Below the pieces are notes generated by a model. The model saw nothing but the letters and a program-made list of their open reading frames with translations. It made no database searches and had not been told where the DNA came from. A stretch of DNA of 17,567 nucleotides from Phoronis ovalis. Taxonomy: Eukaryota; Phoronida; Phoronidae. The stretch's first letter is position 1. Every line of letters begins with the position of its first letter. Shown piece after piece: positions 1-9,993 of the stretch. Location: NCBI GenBank assembly GCA_028565635.1, contig JAOXYB010020360.1:1-17567 (forward strand). The letters run 5' to 3'. The translations under genes and the position numbers were made by a program.

Positions 1-83
1 AAATTTTTGAATTTATTTATGGTAGCAATCCAAAAATAACTGGTAAAAAGTATACAATCCAAATCCAAATTTTTTTGATCCGC

Positions 84-127
84 CTCGCACCCCTACCAAA
101 AAATACCTTGAGTACCCCCCCCCGGGA
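84..127 (+). repeat. Diverged transposon-end arm, copy A
   Basis: A C-rich run, an A-rich stretch, then CTTGAGTACCCCCCCCCGGGA, matching the right end of the 298-bp element (TTAAGTGAGCCCCCGGGG) in the same orientation. No matching inverted left end is seen, so this is a fragment or a clipped copy. Confidence 0.45.
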
Positions 128-155
128 CCCTACCCTAACCGTAATCCTACCCTAA
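124..155 (+). repeat. Degenerate CCCTAA-like short repeat
   Basis: Three or four imperfect CCCTA(A)(C) units follow copy A directly. They resemble the C-rich strand of TTAGGG telomere repeat but are too few and irregular to be a telomere. Confidence 0.4.
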
Positions 156-1281
156 ATATGTTAAATATACAACCCGCTCGGAGGTTATCGCGAATAAATA
201 AATAACTAACATGCATATAATTATAATGATGCGGCGCATCATATCCAAGATAATTGTGACGAGTTCTTTAATCACAAGATTTCAGTTTAACAACTAGAAT
301 ATATGTTCATAATTATGAAGTTGCGAGATCACGTAAAAAAATAGTGGCTATATACATCTAGTTTGAACCATGCACGCATTACAGAGTATGTGACTGTATA
401 TTTAAGGTTTATTCCGCTCTCCAGTTTTATCCTGAATTATGTATGCTATTTTTAACGTTCTAGAGAAAAATTGCTTACCATCGTACATCATGTTCATGTA
501 ATACCTAATACGATTCCATATTTCATAATTTTCGAACGAGTCGTTATTTAGGAATCTTCTTGTTTCTCAAATCACTGTTATAATTCTCCGTTACGGACTA
601 CAAGAATTGATTTCGAAAGCTCTCCACATGGACGAGTTCACTGCTCATTTGAATTTGAACTTTAGTAATTACGTCCTTAGGCATTAACTGGACTAAAAAT
701 GGTGATATTTATGCACTCAACCTTTCAAGTATTTATGATGTGCTTAAATGTTGAATTGGAATCTTGTACATCCATGCATGATCGTTCCACAAAAGGTCCA
801 GAATTGCATTTCTTTTGAACGAAATCCCCATCATTCTTATATTACATTTTAATTTTAATATTACACTTAAAAGTGCATTCTTAAAGCAAAAAATAGGGTA
901 TATAATTTCGAGGAGAGATGGTCGAAATTAACATTTGAAATACATTTTTTTTAAATCACCTACCGCGGGAATTTCATCCTCGCTAGATTGTACTGTTACA
1001 CACAAAGGCAGTTCTGCTGTTTAATAGATCAGTATTATTATAATTATAACTTCTCAGTATTTTTCATCATACAATTAGAAAAGCGAAAAAAACAAGACTC
1101 TCACCGCGAAAATTGGACTCCAAGCAAGACTCGTCGTGCAAAGCAGACTCTAAGCAACACCAGGGTTAAAACCCACTCTTTTTGGTCAAATTAAAATTGC
1201 TGATTTTCTAGCCCTAAACGCGTACCGCACTTTATGCGCATGTTCCTGAAATAAACACTGTTTTCACGCGTTTTTATTAAT
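128..1281. other. Non-coding region, nothing recognised
   Basis: Apart from the degenerate CCCTAA units at its left edge, I see no exon-like ORF with splice sites, no RNA gene and no repeat family. The open frame at 988-1194 is low-complexity and has no family resemblance. Confidence 0.5.
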
Positions 1282-1320
1282 GAACATGATTACCCACAGT
1301 TTATTTGAGTGCCCCCGGGA
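1282..1320 (+). repeat. Diverged transposon-end arm, copy B
   Basis: GAACATGATTACCCAC, then TTTATTTGAGTGCCCCCGGGA, aligns with the right arm of the 298-bp element (CATGCGTACCCGAC...). It ends 74 bp before that element begins, so the two copies sit side by side. Confidence 0.55.
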
Positions 1321-1394
1321 GCGAAAATTGGATTTCATAGAAAAAAAACAAAAAAGGATATTTTGAACATATTTAAATTTGTCTTAAGATATAC

Positions 1395-1692
1395 GCGGGG
1401 GGCTCACTCACTTGAAAAAAGTCGGGTACCCATGCTCGTCCGTAGGGTGCAAAATAAGCCCCTAAATGGGAAGTGGAGGATCAAAATACCACTCCTAAAC
1501 GGGAGGTGTACGTGAAAAACCAACCCCTAAACGGGAAGTTACATTTGCCAAAAACATACCCCTAAATGCAGTTTTCAGCCAAATTCGACCCCTAAAAGGG
1601 GTTCCCGGGAAGCCAGTCGAACGGTACCTCTTACACCCGTTTTTTTCGGACAAACATGCGTACCCGACTTTTTTTTAAGTGAGCCCCCGGGG
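1395..1692. mobile_element. Short inverted-repeat DNA transposon (MITE-like), 298 bp
   Basis: The terminal inverted repeats span about 45 bp: left GGGGGCTCACTCACTTG...AAGTCGGGTAC.CATG...GTCCG at 1397-1442; right the inverse complement with a few changes at 1646-1692. The 9-bp AAGATATAC occurs at 1386-1394 and again at 1693-1701, a perfect target duplication. No coding capacity is present. A 9-bp duplication with longish inverted repeats is compatible with Mutator-like or Merlin-like mobilisation, but the superfamily is an inference. Confidence 0.82.
1457..1600 (+). repeat. Five ~32-bp internal sub-repeats with CCCCTAAA core
   Basis: CCTAAA recurs at 1461, 1494, 1526, 1561 and 1591 (spacings 33, 32, 35, 30), usually followed by GGGA and a purine-rich spacer. 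It fills the interior of the 298-bp transposon and is the only structure there. Confidence 0.75.
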
Positions 1693-1885
1693 AAGATATA
1701 CTGGCACTGAAGCACGAGAGAGCTATACAATTGCATAGTCAAACTATATTAATTTCTTATATTTTATAGTATTACTTGTGACTTGCGTATGCATTACTCC
1801 CGGGACATTATCAAGTATGAAATATAATTCTATTGGCATAAAAAGTATGTGCGCATTATAGCAATGTGTCCAATAGTCGCCTATA

Positions 1886-2050
1886 TTACAGTTCAGCAAT
1901 TCTTTTACAAATGTCATCCCATGACCACGTGGACTCAGCAACAGCTCTTAATCGTTTGGCAACATCTTTACGTTTAATTTGATTGCTAAAGCCGCCAGTT
2001 TTAGAAGGATAAAGATACTCTAGTGCAGCATACAACCTTTCCGGGAAAAC
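1886..2050 (-). CDS. Glycosyltransferase coding exon 5 (residues 494-547, stop)
   Basis: The acceptor TTTTGCAG is followed by VFPERLYAALEYL and a basic helix, ending TWSWDDICKRIAEL then TAA. The closing W-S-W-D-x-I-C-x-R-I helix is typical of the C terminus of bacterial-type GT4 enzymes, where the last helix folds back on the N-terminal domain. This supports both the splice choice and the stop. Confidence 0.85.
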   Translation of the reverse strand, partial: VFPERLYAALEYLYPSKTGGFSNQIKRKDVAKRLRAVAESTWSWDDICKRIAEL

Positions 2051-5000
2051 CTGCAAAATGAGATCAAAAGGTGTTAATAGTGATTTACAGGAGCTTCAAT
2101 CCTGATCTGTTTTTGGCCGCTGAATTGTAATGAAGTAATGTCTTTGACAGAAGAAATGAATCGTATGACAGAGTAAATACATGATGGACTATGTGTACCT
2201 CCATAAAGTTAGCTCCATCCATCGCATCAAAATCCCCACCATGAGCAACATCAACGTGCATTACGCTCTCCAGCAGAGGTTCAGAAGTTTTTAGTTCATT
2301 AAACACATCTACAAGGCCAGAATGATACACACACAGGGGCATAACACCTGCTGACATTGCTTCCACGGACACCATGCCAAAAGCTTCGTTAGCTTTGGAA
2401 GCCACCACTGAGACACTTGCCACGGGCAGCAATAAACTAAGCTCGGCGTGGTTTAGACATCCAGTGATTGTAATTCTTTCAGCTTCAGTAGGCGCTGTGA
2501 ACAAATTAATGCAGAAATGCAGTATATCTACCATTTTTCAGTTTCATAGTAATCAACATAAATATTGGGTTATGTCTAACAGCTGATGATGGAAAACTAA
2601 TGCCAAGCAAGAAATAGAATGAAGTGTATTGTGATCTATAGAACCATTACAGAATTCTTAGTATTATTAGTCTCAAATAAAACACAGAATTCACATCAAA
2701 CAGAAAAAATAAATATACGTTATTAATAAACGATTATATAATATATCATTTATATTATGTTGATAAAAGAATAAGTCATTAAATATTGTAAAGTTTACAT
2801 TTAATATTTCTGCTTCCTCATTTAAACAGTGTTGTAAAAACTTCAATCCAGAAAAGCTCGCATGAAATGGCGAATTTTCCAGGGGGGGAATCAACTTTCA
2901 TTGCTATTTAAATGCAAATAACTAGATGGAAGCACTACGTTGTCGGAAATATAACAAGAACCCTTTTAGTTTAGAAATAACATCAATTAGTTAACGATCC
3001 TCCAATAACTAAATATCAATTTTGCACAATCATAACTGTCGGTATTACCTGTGTTATTAATGGTAATAACTTGCATCTACAGTGACTATTTTTACCTAAA
3101 ACAGAATCAACAGAAAAACGTCACTTACTTAGTTTCCGAAAGAAAGTTTTGAAGTCCACGGATGACTCCAGAAAGCCTTTGTTATTTTCATCAGGTGATT
3201 GAGCACTTGCTTTGAAAAGTTTACTGTCACCTGCAGTGCATAAGTGAAGTATATAAAATTTTTAAAAATACACTGCTAGACCATACATTTGATATAAAAT
3301 TTTAGATGCGAAACACGTCCCAAAACGTTACGTTTAAAAATTTTGTCTGATCCTTTCATGATATGCTACATGTATGTTTGGCATTTAAATATTTTAAGTG
3401 TTTTGGTGCAAGAAGCACACGTTCTAAAGACCAACAATTTGTGTTGCTCACCTGTTTGCATGGCAAGTAACATTGTTTCAAGATGTTCTCTAAAAGTTCC
3501 AAATCCAACAAAGATATACCGGATTTTTGGAATCTTTTCTACAATTTGTGGGAAACTAAGCAGAATTTCAGCAACACCTTTGGTATTCAGAAACTTTCCA
3601 AAATAGATAATTACTGGTTCATCTTCAGATATGTTAGGAAATCTAGATGGTAAATCGGCATCGACAACCCGTTGATTATACGTTTTCCCAAGATTGACAA
3701 GAATTTTATGGGGATCGACATCTGGACAAAGAACACTTTTGGATACATCATTCAGAGACAGTGCGTTAGCTACACGACCATTTCCCTCTTTAGTGATATG
3801 CTCTTTAATCGCGGTTAAAAACGATTGGAGACTGGAATCACTACTCTCTGACGGAGTAAACACCGATGGATCCATTCCCGGTGGGATAATCACAAGTTTC
3901 TCTTCCAGATTTAATTTCTCACTTTCTGATGCAAATGTTTCCTTGACTTGTTGCACAATGTGATTCGTTCCTGCTATTATCTTGTTACATTTTTCAATGC
4001 CCTCAATAGCATATTTCATGTATTTTGGGTAAGGCTTAAGGATGAATACTAAACCACTACCATGAATTTTAACATCAAATGGTACATTAGTACCTTCTAC
4101 AGCACGTTTTGCACTGACCGGAGATAGTACTGCGTGATTAGCTAAAATTTTGTCACATCCCCATAAATCTATAGCCTTCCGAATAGCACAGGACGTCATG
4201 GTAATATGGCGTTCAATCTCTTCATCTGTGCAGTTTGGTATAGTTTTAGTGATATATCCGTCATATTCATCATAAACTAGCACAGGTAGCAAACCAGCTA
4301 TGTCGGGCACTAACACGCGAACTGTACCAGGCTTGGTTGGAACTTCTGGAAGGACATCCTGTGAATGTCACAAGAAATAAATAATTATAGATACAATTAT
4401 TTAAAGGAAGCTAGGCAATCTTTATTTACGTTTTTGCTTGTAACTATTGTAATCTTTATGCTAGTGTAATGAAACTTAGTGGATAAGTTAATTTGTTGAT
4501 TACCTTTTAATTAATTACGTAATAGTTGACAAGATCACCACTAGAGGCCGCCACATGAAGGTTTACGTTTTTGAGTGGAAATCGAGTCGTCTTTACGATA
4601 GAGCAATGAAACTTGGTGGGCTGGTTAACTGAACAATTTTATTTTAATTGGTTACGTAATAGTTGATGAGGTTACTACTAGAGGCCGCTACGTGAGAGTT
4701 ACGTTTTTGATTATATTTTAAGTCTTTCTGCTAGAATAATGATACTCGGTGAACAATTAAGTTAATTGAACAATTTTATTTTTTATAGCAGGTGACAAGG
4801 TCACCGCCCGGGGCCGCAACATGAAAGTTTCTAACGCGCTTGTGATGTAAAATAAAAAAAGAGATCGTAGTTTTTTAATTATTTATTAATAATAACTATA
4901 AAGTTTTTATGTTCATGAGTTTTAGTAAAGCAGGTGTCGGCTATCTTCTTCAGAAGTATTTGAGTCTTCCGAGTCTTGTTCAATGCAATCATGATATTTT

Positions 5001-5993
5001 GCTCTTTATAATTCCATAGCTTTTTCGAACGGACTCCATCCTGCAGGGCAGGTCCTACTATTTCATTCATCATATGAAATAGTAAACTGCTAAAACTTTT
5101 TCTTCTCATGATAGTATAACAGTAAATCATTTGACCGTCGTCAGCCCGAGTGGCAAGATATGATATTTAAATAATTCTTAATTCTTCTGCTTACTGTGTC
5201 TTCAGCTAGTATGGAAGAGTAAATAAATACGAAAGCAGCTTTATATAACACTCGCCTGTAAACTCTCACATGGTGTCCCCTGATGGTGACCTTGTGAACT
5301 ATTACATAATCAACTAAAAGGTAATCATCCAATTAACTTGTCCAAGAATTTAATTACATTAATCTATCTTCAAAACTAATGGAGTTATAAACAACAACAC
5401 TATTGGCGTTCGTTTCGGTTTGCTCTGAATACGCGACAAAACCTCCCCGTCGTGTTTACTCACCTACGCATCGCGAACGTTAGGGGATTCTTGATAAACA
5501 AAGTCTATTTGGGGGTGGGGGCCTTAGGGGTTCTTTTGTGGGGGTTGGGGGCTCTTTGGGTTCCCCTGGGTACTTTTAAGACATTGAGGTGGCGACCCCT
5601 AGTGGATATACCTCTATCCCTAGTTGCATCATTCTTCAACACTCCTTTTTCTACTACTACTAGGCTTGAGACATGATTCTCTGTACTTATGATTTGTTTT
5701 ACTTATGCCATATCAATTGTAATTATACTATTTTCTGCTTATGCCGTCTATATGCATGATGGACGACTACCATGAAATATCTCTTCACGCCATGTATGCT
5801 AGCTGAACATTTCTCTTACCTCAGCCCCGAAAAACTCGTCCACCCAATCATATGAACCAGCTCTGGGATCGTGGCAAAAAACTGTTACAGCATGTCCTTG
5901 TTTCTTCCACTGCATAGCCAGATTGCAAGAATATATGTTTGAACCAGTTCCACATAAAAGGTACCCATGCACAATAAAAATGTTCTTTGACAT
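1886..5993 (-). CDS. GT4-type glycosyltransferase, five coding exons, 547 aa
   Basis: The assembled exons are 5993-5820, 4358-3452, 3230-3129, 2494-2199 and 2050-1886. They total 1644 nt, all introns are GT-AG and phases match at each junction. Visible motifs are an N-terminal strand plus glycine loop (IVHGY, then GTGSNIY at residues 15-21), ANH at 131-133, IHGS at 156-159, PPGMD at 217-221, the donor-domain GK...KG (K313, K318), and the EX7E motif with E431 and E439 in EAFGMVSVE, followed by HSG at 452-454. This order is that of GT-B retaining transferases of family GT4, which move a sugar from a nucleotide-sugar donor. Donor and acceptor cannot be read from the sequence. No signal peptide or membrane segment is seen, so a cytosolic enzyme is inferred. 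The motif pattern resembles bacterial family members more than standard animal GT4 enzymes (ALG2, ALG11, PIGA). A TATAAA-type variant poly(A) hexamer lies about 120 nt past the stop (weak). Leader exon not found. Confidence 0.9.
2199..2494 (-). CDS. Glycosyltransferase coding exon 4 (residues 395-493), catalytic EX7E
   Basis: The acceptor is TTGTTCACAG and the exon begins in phase 1 (TPTEAERITITG). It carries the donor-site signature of GT4 enzymes: NHAELSLLLPVASVSVVAS, then EAFGMVSVEAMSAG and YHSGLVDV. It ends ANFME at GTACAC in phase 0, the weakest of the donors but the only one that joins the last exon in frame. Confidence 0.88.
3129..3230 (-). CDS. Glycosyltransferase coding exon 3 (residues 361-394)
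   Basis: A 102-nt exon, too short for an ORF scan, lies between acceptor CACTGCAG and donor GTAAGT, phase 1 on both sides. It encodes a polar stretch ending in VDFKTFFRKL. It supplies the surface segment between the donor-domain helix and the TGxLxHxEL strand found in relatives. Skipping it would keep the frame. Confidence 0.82.
   Translation of the reverse strand: MTVNFSKQVLNHLMKITKAFWSHPWTSKLSFGN
3452..4358 (-). CDS. Glycosyltransferase coding exon 2 (residues 59-360)
   Basis: The acceptor TTCACAG precedes GAT (DVLPEVP). The exon carries most of the N-terminal acceptor domain (LLPVLVYDEYDG, ANHAVLSP, VKIHGSG), the interdomain PPGMDPSVF segment, and the start of the C-terminal donor domain (YFGKFLNTKG). 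It ends at GTGAGC in phase 1. The first in-frame ATG lies inside the exon, so an ORF finder would truncate its left edge. Confidence 0.9.
4453..4845 (+). repeat. Three-copy ~135-bp minisatellite in glycosyltransferase intron 1
   Basis: Units start at TCTTTATGCTAG (4453), TCTTTACGATAG (4590) and TCTTTCTGCTAG (4723). Each contains AATGAAACTTAGTGG-like sequence, a TTACGTAATAGTTGA-like block, a GC-rich CTAGAGGCCGC block and a TTACGTTTTTG-like tail. A truncated earlier tail (TTACGTTTTTG near 4427) suggests a fourth, lost unit. Copies are clearly diverged. Confidence 0.8.
5511..5570 (+). other. G-rich tract with G-quadruplex potential
   Basis: G5-T-G5, then GGGG, G5-TT-G5, GGG and GGG, occur within 60 bases inside the long first intron of the glycosyltransferase gene. 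The G-rich strand is the template strand of that gene. Such runs stand out in AT-rich surroundings. Confidence 0.6.
5820..5993 (-). CDS. Glycosyltransferase coding exon 1 (residues 1-58)
   Basis: The exon encodes the first beta-strand and nucleotide-fold loop of the GT-B N-terminal domain (VHGYLLCGTGSNIY). It ends after FFGAE at a GTAAGA donor in phase 0. The ATG at 5993 is chosen because the family starts a few residues before this strand. The frame stays open for five codons back to a splice acceptor, so an upstream exon could add residues. Confidence 0.85.
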
Positions 5994-6008
5994 GTTCGGT
6001 AGCTGTAA

Positions 6009-6012
6009 CTGT
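6009..6012 (-). other. 3' splice acceptor just upstream of the glycosyltransferase Met
   Basis: On the minus strand, a run of T followed by ACAG lies 15 nt before the ATG at 5993. This is a good acceptor with a polypyrimidine tract. It implies a 5' exon (untranslated, or adding residues) somewhere above 6012, or spliced-leader addition. A partner exon could not be identified. Confidence 0.5.
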
Positions 6013-6156
6013 AAAAAAATACAATTGCATATATAGATAAATGAGATGAACTATCATGGATATCGTAACATGCCCGTATGTGGACTCACAGAAGCATGGT
6101 GCGCCTCGCAACAAGAGGCGATGTGATTGGTTCCTGAGTATTCTAACAAGATTATT

Positions 6157-6234
6157 TCTCAGTGGATAAAAGTTTCAAATTCTAAGAACAAGCTCTCTCA
6201 TTGGATAAAAAATTCAAAATCTTAGAAAAAGCTC
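6157..6234 (+). repeat. ~40-bp imperfect tandem duplication
   Basis: TCTCAGTGGATAAAAG...AAGCT is followed by TCTCATTGGATAAAAA...AAGCT, about 80% alike. A third, weaker unit (ATTGGTTCCTGAGTATTC) precedes them. Confidence 0.65.
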
Positions 6235-6264
6235 TCATTGTTTAAACTAAGAAAAATTAACTTT

Positions 6265-6390
6265 TCAAGTGGGTCGTCTGGTCGGCATGGTCGTCGCTAG
6301 ATGTCTGACTTAAAAAGTAAAATTTCACTCGCTAGATGTCTCTGATTTAAAAACTAAAAATTTTCATTTCTCAAGTAGTCGTCTGGTCGG
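6265..6390 (+). repeat. Nested direct repeats with TCGTCTGGTCGG flanks
   Basis: TCAAGTGGGTCGTCTGGTCG at 6265 recurs as TCAAGTAGTCGTCTGGTCGG at 6371. Between them, GCTAGATGTCTGACTTAAAA at 6296 recurs from 6331 with small changes. No coding or structural role is seen. Confidence 0.6.
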
Positions 6391-9300
6391 TACCATGTCT
6401 CTGTCTAAAAACAGGTACTCATTTTTCAGCTACATGTAAGTGAACCGAGTGAACTCGTAGACTTGCTGCATAACAATCCACCACATAAAGAATTTTCTGT
6501 ACAAGTGAGAATTGTAACCATGGTTCTCTGGATACAAGTCGGACAAACCTAACAAAAGTTTGTTGATCTTGAAAAAATGCTGTTTTCTGCTAATAATGAC
6601 AGTTTGATCATGCCCTGTACATAATATTTTGTTTTTTATACCAAACGTCTCTGTATGTATTAAGTCAAAAATAACAAAGACAGAAATATCCTGATGTCAG
6701 TATTATATTCCTTCTCATAAAGTAAAATCATCCTACACTGTACACTATTCGGTTTTTATAATCAAAATTCAAACTAAAAACACTAATTAGAATTTTAGTG
6801 GGTTTTTCCTATTTACAGATTTTAGTGCTTCCTTATATTTTTTACGTTCAAAAATTCAAAAAGGAAACAAATGTCAATGTTATTTTTTAAGTAAGAAAAA
6901 ATGTAAACAGATTATGTAGGAATTGATAAGGCATGTTAGAAATAATAGTAAATGAGTTTATTACACAGAAATAACTATAGAACTGTTACTTACTCTCAAT
7001 CAATTAAGATTCGAGCAGTAGGTTATAGGTTTTAAATTATCATTGGAAAATTCAGTCTTGCGACTTGGTCTCGCAACAATGAGTACGCTTGAAATATAGT
7101 TGAGGCAAAATCCAGAGATATGAGGATTAATGTTGTTGTTTTCTCAAAACGCCACAGATAGAACGAAACATAACAAACACTGCTAATTATCAATACCGTC
7201 ATTGTTGGTAACCCAAAAGCATATAGCACAAGGGGGCGCAAGCATATAGCACAAGCGCAACTGTACATTTTGATTCGAATTTTGGGCAGTTTAATGAAAA
7301 AAATAGACTAATAAAAGAATACATTTTTAGAAAGTATTAACTTAAGGATTGTGAAAAGTTACTTATTTGTCACATGATTATGTTATTAGTACGAAGGCCA
7401 TTTTGGGTAAAAACTCGCGTAAACTTAAACATATAAGCTCAACACCCCTGTGGATACTTCAAATAGAGATCTTCAAAACAGTGTCTCAGATTTTTAAATT
7501 TTTGTATCCATTAAAAAAGGTATACATTTCCAAAAGTCAACTGCTAGAAATTTCCATTTTTCCTGACACCCATATCTTTAGAAGAACATCGCTTCAGAAC
7601 TAAGAAGAATTTCAATAACCTGATAAACCATATTAGAGTTCCTAGATAGAAGTTAATTTTGGTCAAAGTTTAGCTTAGTATCCGTCTGGCCGTTTTTGTG
7701 TTGAAATTATAAGATAATAGTATAAACCTCTTGCTTAAATTTTTCGTAAATTTATGCGGGAAAAGGCTTGAATTTTGGCACTCGCATACCCTTTTATGGC
7801 AATATTTAGGGACCTGTGTATCTCTGATATACCCAGTAATTCGGTTTAATAGTTCTTACAAAACTTAGTGCATTTATATTCATAGTTTTCACACATGAGT
7901 ATAAAAACTGTTTTCTGCATGAATAGTAAAGCCTAAATGGAGCATCCCAGTGCATTTTGTGCGTCAAACAGTTTTAATCAGAAACGTTTCAGGTCATTGC
8001 TTTTACAGAGAAAACTCGATTTTGAAGTCTTGTCCATTTTGATACTTTATCTCATATTGTGGGACTTTATTTCGTATTGATTTCATGCTATGCACCATAA
8101 CATCTCATATGTGACATTAGATAGCCAATATATAGCAGTCATCGCCTGTAATGGCTGCGTATTAAAATATGTCTTCTTTTTGTTTTTGCCCCTGGGCAGC
8201 TATATGAACATTTCTATTTGAAAGTGGCTTTAATTTCATACAAAGTGAGAGAAATCACAATTTGAAATTGTTATTTTTTATCAAAATTTGAGGGGATTAT
8301 ATCCAGGCCCAGAAGGAAACCGAGTTTTGTGTGCATTTTTAGATAATTCCACCTCATGGTCTGCTTTTAGAGTTCACAGAAAAGTTAATTGGTTAAGACT
8401 GCACGAAAAATCATGAGTAGCCATGAGACATGATTATCTTTATTTGTGACTGAACAGAATTTTCCGCGAAGAGTTAGCCTATATTTACTAGAAGGCAAAA
8501 TGGTACCATTGAGGTATCCTTATGCCATGTGTCAGAAATAAGTATAAGGATTTGCAAATGATCCCAGCCTTATAGGTTTTACAGTATGATCAATTTTGCT
8601 GAGCGATGGTGACAGAAAAACAGTATTTTCAGTAAAGTCAATGCTAAAATGCTTCCATTTATAAAAACCTACACGTATATAGCAATAATGAAAAAAAAGA
8701 AACTTTAAAGATGTCACCTTTACAGTTATAAAATTTACTAACTGATAACCAAAGTCGAATTATTAAATGGTTCTTCTTTCGAATTCTATAGTTTTTTTGT
8801 TTCATTGATAGCATTTTCAGTTATCAAAATGTTGAGCATGATGTTGAAATGAAATCGGTAACAATTCAAACAATTTCTAGTATTATCATAACATTTTACT
8901 TACCTTCACTTAAAATATTTGATTCTTAATTTGCGTTCTGAAAAACGGTGCGGTGAGGCTTGTTCTTTTTATACGCATGAAGTACCATAGTGATTTTAGA
9001 TTATGCTTCTCTTGGCGTACTAATTCATGCACTTTAAAATTTTTCAGGTCATTGATTTTGTGAACAATTAGTCATATATAGTAACCTATTTATCACATGA
9101 CGTTCTGGTACAGGTAGAGTAATGACAGTAATAACAATAAGTTTTTTTATGAACTACACGTTTTATAATTTTCTAAAGAAAAAATTGTACCTTTAATTTC
9201 AGATATTATTATCAGAAGATATAAATATATCCCTATGTAAAAATGTAGTACTACGTACTTTCTAACTTTTAGTTTAATCACAACTCATTGCAATAAGGTG

Positions 9301-9993
9301 ATGGTATTGAAAAATGGGGCAGTTGAGTTCAACTCAATACAAATTTTGGGCACTGCACTTTGTTCCTTTTCCTATCACACCAATAAAATACATTCTGATA
9401 CGTAATTTGCATAATATATCCTTACAATTTTCAGAAACAAAATTTTGTAATGTTCTGTTATTACACTATCTAGAATTCATTAAGATTAGCACAAGTACTA
9501 ACCTGTCAATTTCCCTTTGAATAATAAAATGATAGTTTTATTATAATAGTTATTTAGGTACTATTTTAACACAATATGTTACATATATATTAAACTCCGC
9601 AATTTATGCGTTCAGGAATGACTGGAAATAGTGAACGTTATTATGAAGCGCATTATATTTCGTGTATGTTCGCGTTTTTGAAATGCATGCTTCAATTTTA
9701 ATTTCCGACCAATACCTAATACAGGTTTTTTATTGCATTCAAAATTATATGAAGTTGTTATTTTTTGCAATATAACACTTTAAATAATGTATTCATTTAA
9801 CTTTATGGTGGACATTATTTTCTCTGAAGGCTTAAGCTCTCAAATTTTTACTCCCAACCTGTATAAAAGGGCATGATTTTAGTTTAGGGCTGCCAAAGGA
9901 TATGAGTTTTACTGAGTGTAAGTTCTGCCAAAGGGTCACTTTTTAAACAAGTCTTTCGGGGCGTTTAGGGGCGTTTTGCAAAACCTGTGTTCG
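6391..9993. other. 3.6 kb of non-coding AT-rich DNA
   Basis: No coding exon, retroelement or RNA gene could be supported. A hydrophobic minus-strand frame at 7032-7268 is noted but overlaps a short direct repeat and lacks neighbouring exons. The missing leader exon of the glycosyltransferase gene could lie here. Confidence 0.5.
7208..7252 (+). repeat. Short direct repeat GCATATAGCACAAG
   Basis: The 14-mer occurs twice, separated by a GC-rich spacer (GGGGCGCAA). This is a local duplication in otherwise featureless sequence. Confidence 0.5.

Noticed and set aside
124-155. Telomere-like CCCTAA units
   Set aside because: They are too few and irregular, and lie next to a transposon arm; not a chromosome end.
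2374-3963. Plus-strand open frames at 2374-2586, 3343-3606 and 3694-3963
   Set aside because: They overlap glycosyltransferase exons antisense and show no domain or splice logic of their own.
5452-5676. Plus-strand open frame through the G-rich tract
   Set aside because: The Gly/Leu/Trp-rich peptide is produced by G runs inside an intron; no family similarity.
7032-7268. Hydrophobic minus-strand frame resembling membrane segments
   Set aside because: AT-rich DNA often yields such frames. It overlaps a short direct repeat and no neighbouring exon or motif supports a gene.
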